Of a DNA stretch of 64,000 nucleotides, positions 1 through 10,264 are shown piece by piece. The notes beneath the pieces are model-generated. The model did not search any database. It worked only from the letters and a program-made list of their open reading frames with translations, and had not been told where the DNA came from. Origin of the DNA: Nitrospira defluvii (GTDB lineage: Bacteria; Nitrospirota; Nitrospiria; Nitrospirales; Nitrospiraceae); contig WYAX01000009.1 in assembly GCA_011525625.1 (NCBI GenBank), forward strand, positions 62,001 to 126,000, given 5' to 3'. Every line of letters begins with the position of its first letter. The stretch's first letter is position 1. The position numbers and the translations under genes are program-made.

Positions 1-2
1 GC

Positions 3-3000
3 CTGACGGGTGTGTTCAGCTTTACGCCCGATGCGACGCAGGTGGGTACGTTCACTCTCGTGTTTGTGGCCTCTGACGGATCGGTCTCGTCGTCAGAAAC
101 CATTGCCCTCACCGTGACGGGGGCCGTCCCCGGTGCGCCGACCAGCTTGTCAGGACGTGTGGATGATAGCTCCGGCAATCCCGTTGTCGGCGTGGCCGTG
201 TCGTTACGCGATGTGCCGACGACGACCACGACGAACACGGCGGGCGAATTCACCCTCGCCTTTGCCGGCCACCCAGCGGGGCGTCAACTCCTCGTCGTCA
301 CGGGGCTGCCGGCTGGATATGCGAACTTAGTGGCGCCCGTCGATCTGATCGCTAATACGGCGAATGTGTTGCCGAGTCCCGTCACCACGCCGCCGTTGGA
401 TCTGGCGACGGCGGTCACCGTGAACCCTGCGGCCACGACCACGCTGACGAGTGCGACCGCCCATGTGACCGTCGTGATTCCACCCGGCCGGGCGAAGAAT
501 GCTGATGGCACGCCCTATACGGGGCAGCTGACGATCAGTCCCGTCCCTGAATATGGCCGTCCCGAATCGCGACCCGTGGAATTGCGGCCGGGTCTCTCGG
601 TGACCATTCAACCGGCGGGCGTCATCCTCGATCCACCCGTCCCCATCACCTTTCCGAATGTCGACAACATGCCGCCGGGCAACGAGTTTGACTTGTGGTC
701 CTTGTATCCGGACACCGGCACGTTCTTGGTGGTGGGACGCATGCGGGTCAGTGCCGATGGGGCGACCGTGGAAATGATTCCCGGCACCGGAGGGGTTCGC
801 AAGACGGCCTGGCATTTTGCCATGCCTCCGGAATCCAGAGGAGATGTCGCCGAAGTGCCGAGCAAGGAAGGGGAATGCGTGGCCTGTTGGACGGGCTCGG
901 AAGCGGACCTCACGGCCGGTGCTCTGGCCCTGGACGAAATCATTCCGGGGATTCGCACGCTGGGGGCGACGCGGGATCTGGCCCTCCACTATCGATCGAC
1001 CAATGCAGATGTGCAACGCATTGTCCCGGTGAACGCGACGCTTCGAGTCCAGGCGGCCGTACCAACGACCTTTTCAGCGCGCCTCTCAATCGGTGGTGTC
1101 CAGCTCGGACAAGACCGGTATTGGGATAGCCGTGCCTTGCCGGAGAATGCGGATTCCGTCTCCCGTCTCGGTGTGCAATTCGACGGCAGCGCCCTCCCGA
1201 CCGGCGTCTATCCCTCTGAGCTCCTTCTGTTTTCCAACTACCCGCAGTCGAGCATCGGCGGAGTGACGCGGAGTCAGGTCTTGCTCCGGAATGAACAGGC
1301 GAGCCCGTTCGGTGCTGGGTGGACCGTGACGGCCCTGGATCGCCTCTACCCACAATCGGACGGATCGGTTGTGTTGGCCAAGGGTACCGGCAGTACGCTG
1401 CTCTATGGTGCGGCGGGACGGCCACTCGTGGTGGAGAGTTTCGATCAGACCCGCAGTCTCACGGTCAGCGGGGTCAACGCCAGTTTTGTCGCCGGTTCGA
1501 TGCATGCGGCGGCGCGCGCCGACCTCTTGAATACTGCCAACTTCGGGGCGCTCGGGACGATTCGTCGACCCGTCACCCTTCGGAGCGGGCTCAACCTCGT
1601 CACGTTACCGGCCTTGACCGGCGTGGATGTGTTCGTCCTGAATCTTCTGACGACCGAATTGACGGCGACGGAAGTGCAAGTACTGGAGCAATTCGTGCGC
1701 GAAGGAGGGACCGTCCTGGAAATTCGGAATACGGCCGTGACCCGGCCGTTGCTCTTTGGAACCTTGCCCGCGCCGTTCATCGGCGACCTCACGGCAGACG
1801 TGACGCCGGAGGGCCTCACGTCGCTGCTGGGCAACGGGCCGTTCGGCACGATCATCAGTCCGCTGCTGACCGGCGGGAACGCGGGGTATGCGACCACCGG
1901 GTTGGCGACCGTGCTGGCCCGGAATGATCTCGGCCCGAACGTCCTCCTGCTGCCGCCCGGGACGGTCTTCTCCGGCGCGGGACGGGCGGTCTTGATCGGG
2001 GATGAAGAGATCGTCGCCTCAGGCTATACAGGTGGTGCGGGGTCGAACCGCTATACGGAAGGCTCGAATCGCACCTTCTTTCTGAACGCGATCGCCTACC
2101 TGGCCAGTGCGCCAGGATACAAGCCTGTCTTGCCGACGGGCCCGACCGCCATCACGCTGCAAGGCCCTCCGGATGAGTATGCGGTCTTGGTGCGACAGGT
2201 GGATGGCACCTATACCCGAACGGCCAAAGACGGCACGGTGTCCCAATTCAGCCCGCAGGGCCTGTTCACGAGTCTGCGCGATCGGAACGGGAACCAGACC
2301 ACCTATGCCTATGACGGCAGCGGGCGACTGGTGACGATCACGGACCCGACCGGGCAGGTGACCACGCTGGCGTATAGTGGGACCAAGGTGCAGAGTATCA
2401 CGGACCCGGCGGGCCGCGTGACGCAATTGGAGTATGATGCGGCGGGCAACCTCCAGCGGCTGCGCGGCGCGGATGGGACGGCGGTGACGTTCGCCTATGA
2501 TGCACAGCATCGGCTGATTCGTCGGACAGACGCCCGGAATCAGATCACGCAGTACACCTATGATGCCAGCGGTCGCTTTGCCCAGGCGACCTCGCCGGAC
2601 GGGGCGACCCGCGCGGTCACCCCCAGTCACACCATTGCGGTGCCCAATTTCGCGGCGGGGCAAGGGACGGCCGGCAACCCGGCGCCCTTGAGTGCCACGA
2701 GCGTCAACCGGGCGACGTTTACGGATGCCACCAATCACAGCACAACCTTTGAACTGGACGCGCTGAGCCGTATCACGAAGCAGACCGACGCGTTGAACCG
2801 AGTGACCACCATCACGCGGGATGCCCGAGGCAACCCCACGCAGATCGTCCGCTCCAATGGCGCGGTCACCACCATGACCTACGACGCCACGGGCAATCTA
2901 CTCACGAGTACGGAGCAGGCCATTGCCGCGACGACCACGTTTACCTATGAGCCGACCTTCAACCAGGTGACCAGCATCCGCGATCCCAAGGGCAATCTGA

Positions 3001-6000
3001 CCAGCATCACGTACGATGCGAAAGGCAATCCGCTCACGATCACCGACGCCCTGAACCAGGTGACCACGTTCACCTACAACCCGCAGGGCCTCTTGCTCAC
3101 GACCAAGGACGCACTCAATCAGACCACCACCTTTACCTATGACGCGCTGGGCCGACTGCTCACCACGACCGATCCGCTGACTCGGACAACCACGCTGACC
3201 TACGATGCGGCGGGCAACGTCGCGACCAGCACCGATGCCCTCAACCGCGTCACCACGTTCGCCTATGACGTGAAGAACCGGCTCACGCAGGTGACCGATC
3301 CCAATACGGGTGTCACGGCCTATGCCTACGACGGCACCGGCAATCTCCTGACCGTGACCGACGCGAAGAACCAGGTGACCACCTTTGCCTACGATGGCCG
3401 GAACCGGCTGCTGAGCACCACCGATCCCCTCGGCAAGATCGAAACCTATACCTACGACGGCAACGACAACCTGCTCACCAGAATTACGCCCAAGAACGAG
3501 ACCATCACCTTCGCCTACAATGCCGTGAACCAATTGCTCAGTAAGACCCTGCCGGGCAGCCAGGTGACGAGTTACCTCTATGATCTCGCCGGCAACGTGA
3601 CCACCGTGACGGATCCCGATAGCGTGCTGACCATGACCTATGACCTGGCGAACCGCCTGACTACGGTCAAGACGGATGGCTCCCCAAATCAACCCGCCGT
3701 GACCTTAGCCTACAGCTATGACCCCACTGGGAACCGGCTGAGCCTGACCGATCCGGTTCAGGTGGCCAGCTACCGCTATGATGCGTTGAATCGCCTGCAG
3801 TCCTTGACCCAGCCGACAGCCCCGGCCACTCGGCTCCCCAATCTGCTCGCCACCTGGCCAGGGGATGGGAGTGCGGCCGATCCCGCGGGCGGCCAGTCGG
3901 GCACCGTGCAACTGGGCACCACCTTCGGACCCGGTGTCCGCCAGCAGGCCTTTGTTTTTGACGGGGTGGATGACTATGTGAGCATCCCGGATTCGGCGGT
4001 GCTCGATAGCCTCAGTACCAACGCCACCCTGGACGCCTGGGTCAAGCCGGAGATCCCCTTCGGGGCCGAAGCCTGGCTCTTTGCCCGGCGCGATCCCTTC
4101 GTGAGCGAAGGATTCTCCGTGGCCGTGTTGCAGGATGGAAAGATCCAACTCACGGTTCGGACGACCACCAGCCCCACCGTGTCCGGCTCCACATTCCGCT
4201 CGACCGCGAGTGTGATTACTTTCGACCAATGGCAACATGTGGCCGCAGCCGTGGATACCGTGGCGGGTACGGCGCAGATCTGGGTGAACGGGCAGGCCGT
4301 CAGCCTGACCGCCGTGTTTGGCCCGGCGTCCTTGAGTGGGACCCTCTTCAATGTGAACCAGCAGTATCTGGGGCGACGGCAAGACCCGAACACGGCGGGT
4401 GGGGGCGGGCATTTTAAGGGTGAGCTCGACGAAGTGCGACTCTACGGGCGGACGCTTACCCTGGCCGAGGTACAGAGCCGGGCGCAGGCCCAACCCGTGG
4501 CGACCTATGGGTATGACGCGCTCTCGCGTCGGGCAAGCCTGACGCTCCCGAACGGGATCCAGACGACCTATACCTATGATCCCGCCTCACAGATCACGAA
4601 CATCCTGCATCAACTCACGGCCACCAGCAGCCAGATCAACAAAGCCGACTACGTCTATAATCTCGTCGGCAATCGGACCAGTCTGACGGACCGACGGGGA
4701 CCGCAGACGTTTGGCTACGATCAGTTGGATCGGCTCACGAGTGCGAGCCATCCGCTGCTGCTGGATCCGCAAGCCTTCGCCTATGACGCGGTGGGGAATC
4801 GGACCACCGGCGGGAGTGTTGTGAACCCGGGGAATCAACTGACCGCGGATACGAACCATACCTATCAGTACGACGATAACGGGAACCTCATCAGAAAAAC
4901 GCTGCTCGCCACGGGCAACTATACGCAATACAGCTATGATGCGGAGAATCGCCTGACGCAGGTGCAGGAGTTCGCCGCGGGGAATCCGACCGCCATCACG
5001 ACCAGCAGCTATCGGTATGATGGCTTGGGGCGACGGATCGAAAAGGTGGCCAACGGCCAGACCACGCGCTACATCTACGATGGCGAAGATATTCTGCTGG
5101 AATATAATGGCAGCAACGTGCTGCAGGCACGCTACACCCACGGCCCCGGCATTGACGAGCCGTTGAGCCGGACGCCGATGGTGCCAGGCCTCGGCAGTGG
5201 TCAGACGGCGGTGCTGGCTTCCACTCCTGACGGCCTGCGTGGGCCGGTAGTGGATGATGGGATTAAGGTGAATGGCCAGGTATCGGTCGGCTTTGTCTTC
5301 GTCTCCGGGATGCCGGCTCCGGCCATCGGCCAGCCGATTGACTCGACTGGCCTCGAACAGCCGATCGCGCCGATCGATGTCACGGCTGCCGCGGCCACCG
5401 GCACGCTTGCGGTGGACCTGATCGATACGGGGGGCATCGGCGGCAATGCTCCACTCTATCTGGTGACGCGCGACCAGGCCACGAACCAGGTGCTCGAGAG
5501 CCGCCTGCTGTTTCCCGCCCGTGCCACGTTTGCCTCGACGACGCCGCTGGGGACACCGCTCGTGGTGGCCTCGGCGACGGTGCCCACGACCACACCGGTG
5601 GCGGATGGCACGCTGTACTATCACCAGGACGGCCTCGGTACGGTGACAGAACTCACCGATATCAACGGCAGCGTCGCCAAAGCATATGCGTATGATGCGT
5701 ACGGGAATATTCTGGAGTCACCGGGTACGGTGGAGCAGCCCTATACGTATACGGGCAGGGAGTTCGATCAGGAAACGGGTCTCTACTACTACCGGGCTAG
5801 ATATTATGATGCGGCGACGGGGCGTTTCCTGCAGAACGATCCGATAGGTTTCAGAGGAGGGGATGTTAACCTTTACCGGTATGTTTCGAACAACCCTATC
5901 TATTTCAGCGATCCAGTAGGTTTGCAAAATACAGCTGTGTTCCCTGGGACTGCAGCTGGTTCAGCGGCTCAGGGGACAAGCGCTGGTGTGAAAGGAGCTT

Positions 6001-6347
6001 TACAAGGCATCGGGCTAGGTCTTGGAACTGTAGCTGGTGCAATAACTGGAGTAACTATATTTCCCGACTCCGCTGGCGAGGGATCCGACATAATTCCTCT
6101 TCCTGATACCTATCCCGATACTCTGCTTCCTGAAGACGATACTGTACCAGATATTCTTCTACCCCCTTATATAGACATCGATACGGAGATTGCATGCCCA
6201 GTTGACCCACTTCAGTACAGTCCGCATAAAAAGAAGAGGCCATCGACTTACGATAAGCATACTAAACCTCGACCTGGACGACCGACAGAGAAGAAGAAGC
6301 AACAACCAGGTTGGAAGCCATTCAACGACAATAAGCGGAGACCATAA
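3..6347 (+). CDS. RHS/YD-repeat surface protein with polymorphic C-terminal tip (5' truncated)
   Basis: The frame is open to the first base of the window, so the true start lies upstream; the GTG at 12 is probably internal. Residues (numbered from that GTG) read as an Ig-like end (1-37), a carboxypeptidase-regulatory-like domain (about 40-110), an RHS N-terminal region (about 290-480), many YD repeats (about 740-1270), an inserted LamG/concanavalin-type domain (about 1275-1490), more YD repeats, and the RHS core near 1860-1970 with DGLGTVTELTD, TGREFDQETGLYYYRARYYD and NPIYFSDPVGL. After DPVGL about 140 residues form a separate tip. It is AT-richer, has a Gly/Ala-rich hydrophobic stretch, a Pro/Asp-rich linker and a basic end containing KHTKPRPGRP. 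In the family such tips are swapped toxins or effectors released from the RHS shell. The toxin type is not recognised. Confidence 0.93.
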   Translation: MTGVFSFTPDATQVGTFTLVFVASDGSVSSSETIALTVTGAVPGAPTSLSGRVDDSSGNPVVGVAVSLRDVPTTTTTNTAGEFTLAFAGHPAGRQLLVVTGLPAGYANLVAPVDLIANTANVLPSPVTTPPLDLATAVTVNPAATTTLTSATAHVTVVIPPGRAKNADGTPYTGQLTISPVPEYGRPESRPVELRPGLSVTIQPAGVILDPPVPITFPNVDNMPPGNEFDLWSLYPDTGTFLVVGRMRVSADGATVEMIPGTGGVRKTAWHFAMPPESRGDVAEVPSKEGECVACWTGSEADLTAGALALDEIIPGIRTLGATRDLALHYRSTNADVQRIVPVNATLRVQAAVPTTFSARLSIGGVQLGQDRYWDSRALPENADSVSRLGVQFDGSALPTGVYPSELLLFSNYPQSSIGGVTRSQVLLRNEQASPFGAGWTVTALDRLYPQSDGSVVLAKGTGSTLLYGAAGRPLVVESFDQTRSLTVSGVNASFVAGSMHAAARADLLNTANFGALGTIRRPVTLRSGLNLVTLPALTGVDVFVLNLLTTELTATEVQVLEQFVREGGTVLEIRNTAVTRPLLFGTLPAPFIGDLTADVTPEGLTSLLGNGPFGTIISPLLTGGNAGYATTGLATVLARNDLGPNVLLLPPGTVFSGAGRAVLIGDEEIVASGYTGGAGSNRYTEGSNRTFFLNAIAYLASAPGYKPVLPTGPTAITLQGPPDEYAVLVRQVDGTYTRTAKDGTVSQFSPQGLFTSLRDRNGNQTTYAYDGSGRLVTITDPTGQVTTLAYSGTKVQSITDPAGRVTQLEYDAAGNLQRLRGADGTAVTFAYDAQHRLIRRTDARNQITQYTYDASGRFAQATSPDGATRAVTPSHTIAVPNFAAGQGTAGNPAPLSATSVNRATFTDATNHSTTFELDALSRITKQTDALNRVTTITRDARGNPTQIVRSNGAVTTMTYDATGNLLTSTEQAIAATTTFTYEPTFNQVTSIRDPKGNLTSITYDAKGNPLTITDALNQVTTFTYNPQGLLLTTKDALNQTTTFTYDALGRLLTTTDPLTRTTTLTYDAAGNVATSTDALNRVTTFAYDVKNRLTQVTDPNTGVTAYAYDGTGNLLTVTDAKNQVTTFAYDGRNRLLSTTDPLGKIETYTYDGNDNLLTRITPKNETITFAYNAVNQLLSKTLPGSQVTSYLYDLAGNVTTVTDPDSVLTMTYDLANRLTTVKTDGSPNQPAVTLAYSYDPTGNRLSLTDPVQVASYRYDALNRLQSLTQPTAPATRLPNLLATWPGDGSAADPAGGQSGTVQLGTTFGPGVRQQAFVFDGVDDYVSIPDSAVLDSLSTNATLDAWVKPEIPFGAEAWLFARRDPFVSEGFSVAVLQDGKIQLTVRTTTSPTVSGSTFRSTASVITFDQWQHVAAAVDTVAGTAQIWVNGQAVSLTAVFGPASLSGTLFNVNQQYLGRRQDPNTAGGGGHFKGELDEVRLYGRTLTLAEVQSRAQAQPVATYGYDALSRRASLTLPNGIQTTYTYDPASQITNILHQLTATSSQINKADYVYNLVGNRTSLTDRRGPQTFGYDQLDRLTSASHPLLLDPQAFAYDAVGNRTTGGSVVNPGNQLTADTNHTYQYDDNGNLIRKTLLATGNYTQYSYDAENRLTQVQEFAAGNPTAITTSSYRYDGLGRRIEKVANGQTTRYIYDGEDILLEYNGSNVLQARYTHGPGIDEPLSRTPMVPGLGSGQTAVLASTPDGLRGPVVDDGIKVNGQVSVGFVFVSGMPAPAIGQPIDSTGLEQPIAPIDVTAAAATGTLAVDLIDTGGIGGNAPLYLVTRDQATNQVLESRLLFPARATFASTTPLGTPLVVASATVPTTTPVADGTLYYHQDGLGTVTELTDINGSVAKAYAYDAYGNILESPGTVEQPYTYTGREFDQETGLYYYRARYYDAATGRFLQNDPIGFRGGDVNLYRYVSNNPIYFSDPVGLQNTAVFPGTAAGSAAQGTSAGVKGALQGIGLGLGTVAGAITGVTIFPDSAGEGSDIIPLPDTYPDTLLPEDDTVPDILLPPYIDIDTEIACPVDPLQYSPHKKKRPSTYDKHTKPRPGRPTEKKKQQPGWKPFNDNKRRP

Positions 6348-6390
6348 TCGTGCAACGATTGCTGGCAATTACTAAGGGAGCTGAACTTCA

Positions 6391-7080
6391 ATGCTAGCGG
6401 GAATAACCCTTCTCTTTAAGTGTAGATCGAGGAGTGCGCTTTTAGGGATGTTGAATGATTATGTTGTTTCAGCGAGGTCCCTTAGGGACCTCAAGAAGCG
6501 CGCAGTAAATCTAGGCAAAAGAGAGTCCCATCGCATTGCTGTTGATACGAAAATGAGCTGCGAATATTTGGGGCTTTACGATACATATTATGTCTGTGGA
6601 CCATTAAAGTCAGGAGCCCTACTTGGATATACGAGCACATGGGGAATCAAACAAAAGACACTTCTTCCGATGATGAACGAAATTCGAATCAGGAAGGCAC
6701 TCTCGGGAAGCTCTAAGGGTGCTTACGTTATTGATGCCGTGTATGTTATCGGCTCTCAAAAGCCTCCAATCTTCAAGCGAAGAATAATTGAAGCAGCTCT
6801 GCTCGTTGAGCATGACGGCAAAAAAGATATTCTTGAAGTCGCAGGTCGACTAGCTAACTCCCCACATGTAAAGCGCAAGATAACGAGAGACTTGAGACGC
6901 CAGGTTTTACCTGAAGAGTTAGAGATCGCTGGTTTTTCGAGCATTCGCAGATGGGCGAGCCCTTCTGTAGGTTTAGGGAGGTGCTTTAAGTGTAATGTGA
7001 AACGCTATGCGAAAGAATTTATGATCAGCAGGCTTCTTCACGAGGAAAAGAAGCTGGTTTTCCCGAAACCCTTGAGGTAA
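6391..7080 (+). CDS. Hypothetical protein, candidate immunity gene of the RHS tip
   Basis: A 229-aa protein beginning 43 bp after the RHS stop, with GGGAG as a possible ribosome site upstream of the ATG. No signal peptide or clear membrane segment is seen; it is basic, with a CFKC pair near residue 200. I do not recognise the family. Its DNA is markedly AT-richer than the neighbouring RHS core, matching the RHS C-terminal tip, so tip and gene probably arrived together. Position directly behind a polymorphic tip and in front of a decayed RHS copy is the usual place for an immunity protein, but that role is inferred only from context. It could equally be a second cargo gene. Confidence 0.6.
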   Translation: MLAGITLLFKCRSRSALLGMLNDYVVSARSLRDLKKRAVNLGKRESHRIAVDTKMSCEYLGLYDTYYVCGPLKSGALLGYTSTWGIKQKTLLPMMNEIRIRKALSGSSKGAYVIDAVYVIGSQKPPIFKRRIIEAALLVEHDGKKDILEVAGRLANSPHVKRKITRDLRRQVLPEELEIAGFSSIRRWASPSVGLGRCFKCNVKRYAKEFMISRLLHEEKKLVFPKPLR

Positions 7081-7118
7081 CCATGTGCGTTCTCCGTCTG
7101 ATAGTGAATTGGGCTCCT

Positions 7119-8063
7119 CCTACGATCCCGCCAATCGGGAGACCGCAATTAGCCATTAGCTCACGACCACCAGCAGCCAGATCAACAGGGCCGACTATGT
7201 CTATAATCCCGTCGGCAATCGGACCAGTCTGACGGATCGACGGGGCGCGCAGACGTTTGGCTATGACCGGTTGGACCGACTCACCTCAGCCAGCTACCCC
7301 TTGCTACTCGATTCGCAAGCGTTTGCCTATGACGCGGTGGGGAATCGCACCACCGGTGGTGTTGTCGTGAACCCAGGGAATCAACTCACGGCGGATACTA
7401 ACCATAGCTACCGATGGCGAAGACATTCTGCTGGAATATAATGGCAGCAACGTGCTGTAAGCACGCTATACCCACGGCCCTGGCATCGACGAGCCCTTGA
7501 GCCGGACGCCGATGGTGCCGGGCCTCGGCAGCGGGCAGACGGCTGTGCTGGCTTCCACCCCGGATGGCCTGCGGGGGCCGGTGGTGGATGATGGGATCAA
7601 GGTGAACGGCCAGGTGTCGGTGGGCTTTGTGTTCGTCTCGGGGATGCCGGCGCCGGCGATCGGGCAGCCGATTGATTCAACCGGCCTCGAACAGCCGATC
7701 GCGCCGATCGACGTCACCGCCGCCGCGGCCACTGGCACCCTTGCGGTGGACCTGATCGATACGGGGGGCATCGGCGGCAATGCTCCACTCTATCTGGTGA
7801 CGCGCGACCAGGCCACGAACCAGGTGCTCGAAAGCCGCCTCCTGTTTCCCGCCCGTGCCACGTTTGCCTCGACGACGCCGCTGGGGACGCCGCTCGTGGT
7901 GGTGTCCGAAGATGCAAAATCCTTACATGTCGAATCTCGCAAGCTCTTGATTATCCAAGAATGTATGAACGTTTTGCCCAGACGGCAACAGGTAATTGCG
8001 CGAACTAAATCTGTTGACAGAGGCGCGGTCGGAAGTAATTTTCTTTACAAAGATGCGGCATGA
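7119..8063 (+). pseudogene. Decayed duplicate of the RHS core region
   Basis: From about 7119 the sequence follows the RHS gene at about 4570-5567. It matches closely but has a deletion of roughly 230 bp (joined near 7400), and a TAA at about 7457 where the parent reads CAG. From 7497 a 188-codon reading frame continues (starting SRTPMVPGLGSGQ), nearly identical to the parent until about 7903. There the similarity stops before the DGLGTVTELTD core and unrelated sequence follows (see the repeat at 7903). This is the expected footprint of RHS tip displacement: an old core fragment left behind when a new tip/immunity pair was inserted. It is unlikely to encode a working protein. Confidence 0.8.
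7903..7993 (+). repeat. Diverged repeat copy A (SEDA-x-SLHVESRK segment)
   Basis: About 90 bp here match 11164-11253 at roughly 80%. In the + frame both copies can be read as SEDAxSLHVESRKxLI followed by QExMxVLPR. Several of the differences are synonymous in that frame (TCC/TCT, TTA/TTG, TTG/TTA, GTT/GTC), suggesting both descend from one coding sequence. I do not recognise the parent gene. In this copy the segment is joined exactly where the RHS duplicate ends. Confidence 0.6.
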
Positions 8064-8291
8064 TAAGACCATGATTTTTCTATGGAAATAGCGACGAATG
8101 AGTTGGACGTTCTCTGCTGTTTCAGACACACTCCGCGTCGAAGCGCGTACCAAACGCAGCATCAGTATAGAGAACAGATTTGCCAGAATGTTTCTCTCAA
8201 TTACGAGGAAACAGGATCGATACCTTCGAGTCTTCAGCCAACGGGCTAGTAAATCCTTAGAATATTTCGAATCGTGTTTGGAGAGAGCTCT

Positions 8292-8909
8292 TTGAATTGG
8301 TTGGTGTTGTTGGCAAGTATTGGAGGGTATCTTTTAGGATCGATTCCTTTCGGCGTCGTCGTATCACGATGGTTGGGCTCGCCTGATCCCAGGCTGGCGG
8401 GGAGCCGGAATGTCGGATTCACCAATGTCTTGCGGGTCGGCGGGAAAAAGGCCGGGATCCTGACGTTGCTCGGTGACATTGGGAAGGGGTGGCTCGTCGG
8501 ATGGATAGGTACTCTACTGTTCCACCAAGAATCCGCTATTCTGCTCGTGGCTCTGGCATCTATCGTTGGGCATCTCCATTCCGTCTTTCTGAATTTCAAA
8601 GGAGGGAAGGGCGTGGCCACGGCCTTAGGAGCGGTGCTGGGGGTCGCCCCCTGGGTCGGGCTCACCCTCATGGGCATATGGGTCGGAGTGGTCTTGTTGT
8701 GGAGATATTCTTCCGGGGGTGCACTCGTGGCCTTTGGATTGTTTCCAATTGTGGCGCTGCTGTTTCATCAATCCTGGCTCTTCGTGTTATTCGCCTGTCT
8801 AGTGGCTATCCTCATCTGGTCCAAGCACACCGATAATCTTGTCCGTCTCTGGATGGGTACAGAACGGCGCATTGGTGATCGTCCCTCCGATCAAGTCGCT
8901 CCTCGTTGA
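8292..8909 (+). CDS. plsY: Glycerol-3-phosphate acyltransferase PlsY
   Basis: Polytopic inner-membrane enzyme that transfers the acyl group of acyl-phosphate to glycerol-3-phosphate, the first step of phosphatidic acid synthesis. About 205 aa, normal for the family. The signature segments are visible: GYLLGSIPFGVVV near the N terminus, GSRNVGFTNVLRVGGKKAG (glycerol-phosphate site), GHLHSVFLNFKGGKGVATALG, and a C-terminal IWSKHTDNLVRL. The TTG at 8292 is chosen because GGAGAG lies six bases upstream; an in-frame GTG at 8274 is an alternative. It is a housekeeping gene standing alone between accessory segments. Confidence 0.93.
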   Translation: MNWLVLLASIGGYLLGSIPFGVVVSRWLGSPDPRLAGSRNVGFTNVLRVGGKKAGILTLLGDIGKGWLVGWIGTLLFHQESAILLVALASIVGHLHSVFLNFKGGKGVATALGAVLGVAPWVGLTLMGIWVGVVLLWRYSSGGALVAFGLFPIVALLFHQSWLFVLFACLVAILIWSKHTDNLVRLWMGTERRIGDRPSDQVAPR

Positions 8910-9319
8910 GGAGTAGATTCCATTCCAACCGATAGACTGCTAAGGGTGTTACGTGTGACTACACTCCAATACGCGCTGAATTCACCGTTTAGAGCATTGC
9001 TCACCGTATCCGCACTCGTGTCCGGAAGGATGCGCGCCACATGCTCATCGCTCGTTCTCTGCCATGCTTCACCTCGCGATCTTTGGTATCTTTGTCCTGC
9101 CATGTCAGCTTGGTTTTGATAAATCGCAATTTGCGAGTGTTGGCACACATGATTTAATCACATAGCTAATTACTGGTAACGCTTGGTCCTCAGATTCCTA
9201 CTGTCTGATCTCACTTGGTGTGGAACCTGGGGCTGATGGATGGATCTGAACCCCATGAGGAATGGAATGCTCTGGGGGCAGTCAGCTAAACCAAGCCGCA
9301 GGAAAAGGGCGCAGTACTC
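8910..9319. other. Intergenic region without recognisable gene
   Basis: About 410 bp between plsY and the next reading frame. Only short, unconvincing frames occur on either strand and I see no strong hairpin followed by a T-run, no tRNA and no clear promoter. Confidence 0.5.
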
Positions 9320-10264
9320 ATGGAATATGCCTTAGAGATTGCTCAAACACAGAAAGGGAAGCACAAAAAACGTCTAGTTAAGATCGACACACTTGATGGT
9401 CAAACAACCGGAAATTTTTTCTGTCCTGATCCCGAGTGTTCAGTTCCCGTTTTTCCAATCTTTCCTGATAAAACGAAAACGTCACAAAGCCCATACTTCA
9501 GAGCTGGTGCGAAGCAGGGTCATGTGGACAACTGTCGCCAAGATGGCACCCCTCGATATGAAGCCAAGGATGGTGGGTCGATGTGTGGGTCAGTCGTGGA
9601 CCGTCCCCAGAAAATCTGCAGCGAGTTCCCAGTTCGCTTTATACGAGCGCGTGTTGATGCGGCTGAAGACCATAATGGTACCGACGGACAGCAAGGAGAC
9701 CATTTGGAATCACTGGGAAGAGAACACCAGTATAGTGGAAGTAATACCACGGATCACCCAGAGAGCAAGCGCGGAAGTGCATTGATTCGAAACTTTGCCG
9801 AAGCGTTTGAACATTTGCCCCGGCCTCTGACCGAAATGAATATAGAAATTCCTAGATGCCCTGCAAAGACCTATGCCGAGACATTCTTAACTCCATCACG
9901 CGGTGTTCAGTACATCGGCCAGGCAATAATCCATATCTACCGTGGGCATTATAGTCACCACAATGAATATGGCTCCGGGGTGTCGATCTACTTTAAGGAG
10001 CAAGTCAATGGTAAGCCTTTGAGCGTTTGGATCGCTAATGCCTTGGGACCAGAGCTGATTCGATCTGAATTGATTAAACGATTACATCAGGCAGCAGCAG
10101 GCTGTTCGGCAATGGTGTATGTGCTTGGGAATTTCATCGCCACCCATGGCAAGTATGCCATTGAGGCTCTTGCCATCAATGACGTTTGGGTCACGCTTGA
10201 GAATGAGCACGAACTACGTTCCATACGAGAGCGTGAGACTCTGAACCTTGAGTCGCTGGCCTAG
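9320..10264 (+). CDS. Hypothetical protein with N-terminal Cys cluster (CoiA-like in style)
   Basis: A 314-aa protein. The first 75 residues carry CPDPEC (C35, C40), SPYFRAGAKQ and HVDNC. This arrangement resembles the N-terminal metal-binding head of CoiA-like and related competence or phage-associated proteins, where such a head precedes a nuclease-like region. No nuclease motif is obvious in the rest. Residues about 95-155 are low in hydrophobics and may be a linker; the C-terminal 150 residues look like a folded domain (IIHIYRGHYSHHNEYGSGVS). The start is an ATG with no strong ribosome site. Its 3' end overlaps the convergent gene on the other strand by about 50 bp. Function unknown. Confidence 0.6.
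   Translation: MEYALEIAQTQKGKHKKRLVKIDTLDGQTTGNFFCPDPECSVPVFPIFPDKTKTSQSPYFRAGAKQGHVDNCRQDGTPRYEAKDGGSMCGSVVDRPQKICSEFPVRFIRARVDAAEDHNGTDGQQGDHLESLGREHQYSGSNTTDHPESKRGSALIRNFAEAFEHLPRPLTEMNIEIPRCPAKTYAETFLTPSRGVQYIGQAIIHIYRGHYSHHNEYGSGVSIYFKEQVNGKPLSVWIANALGPELIRSELIKRLHQAAAGCSAMVYVLGNFIATHGKYAIEALAINDVWVTLENEHELRSIRERETLNLESLA

Noticed and set aside
3705-4493. Long - strand frames across the RHS gene
   Set aside because: Repetitive, GC-rich antisense frames arising from YD-repeat codon pattern; no ribosome sites or family features.
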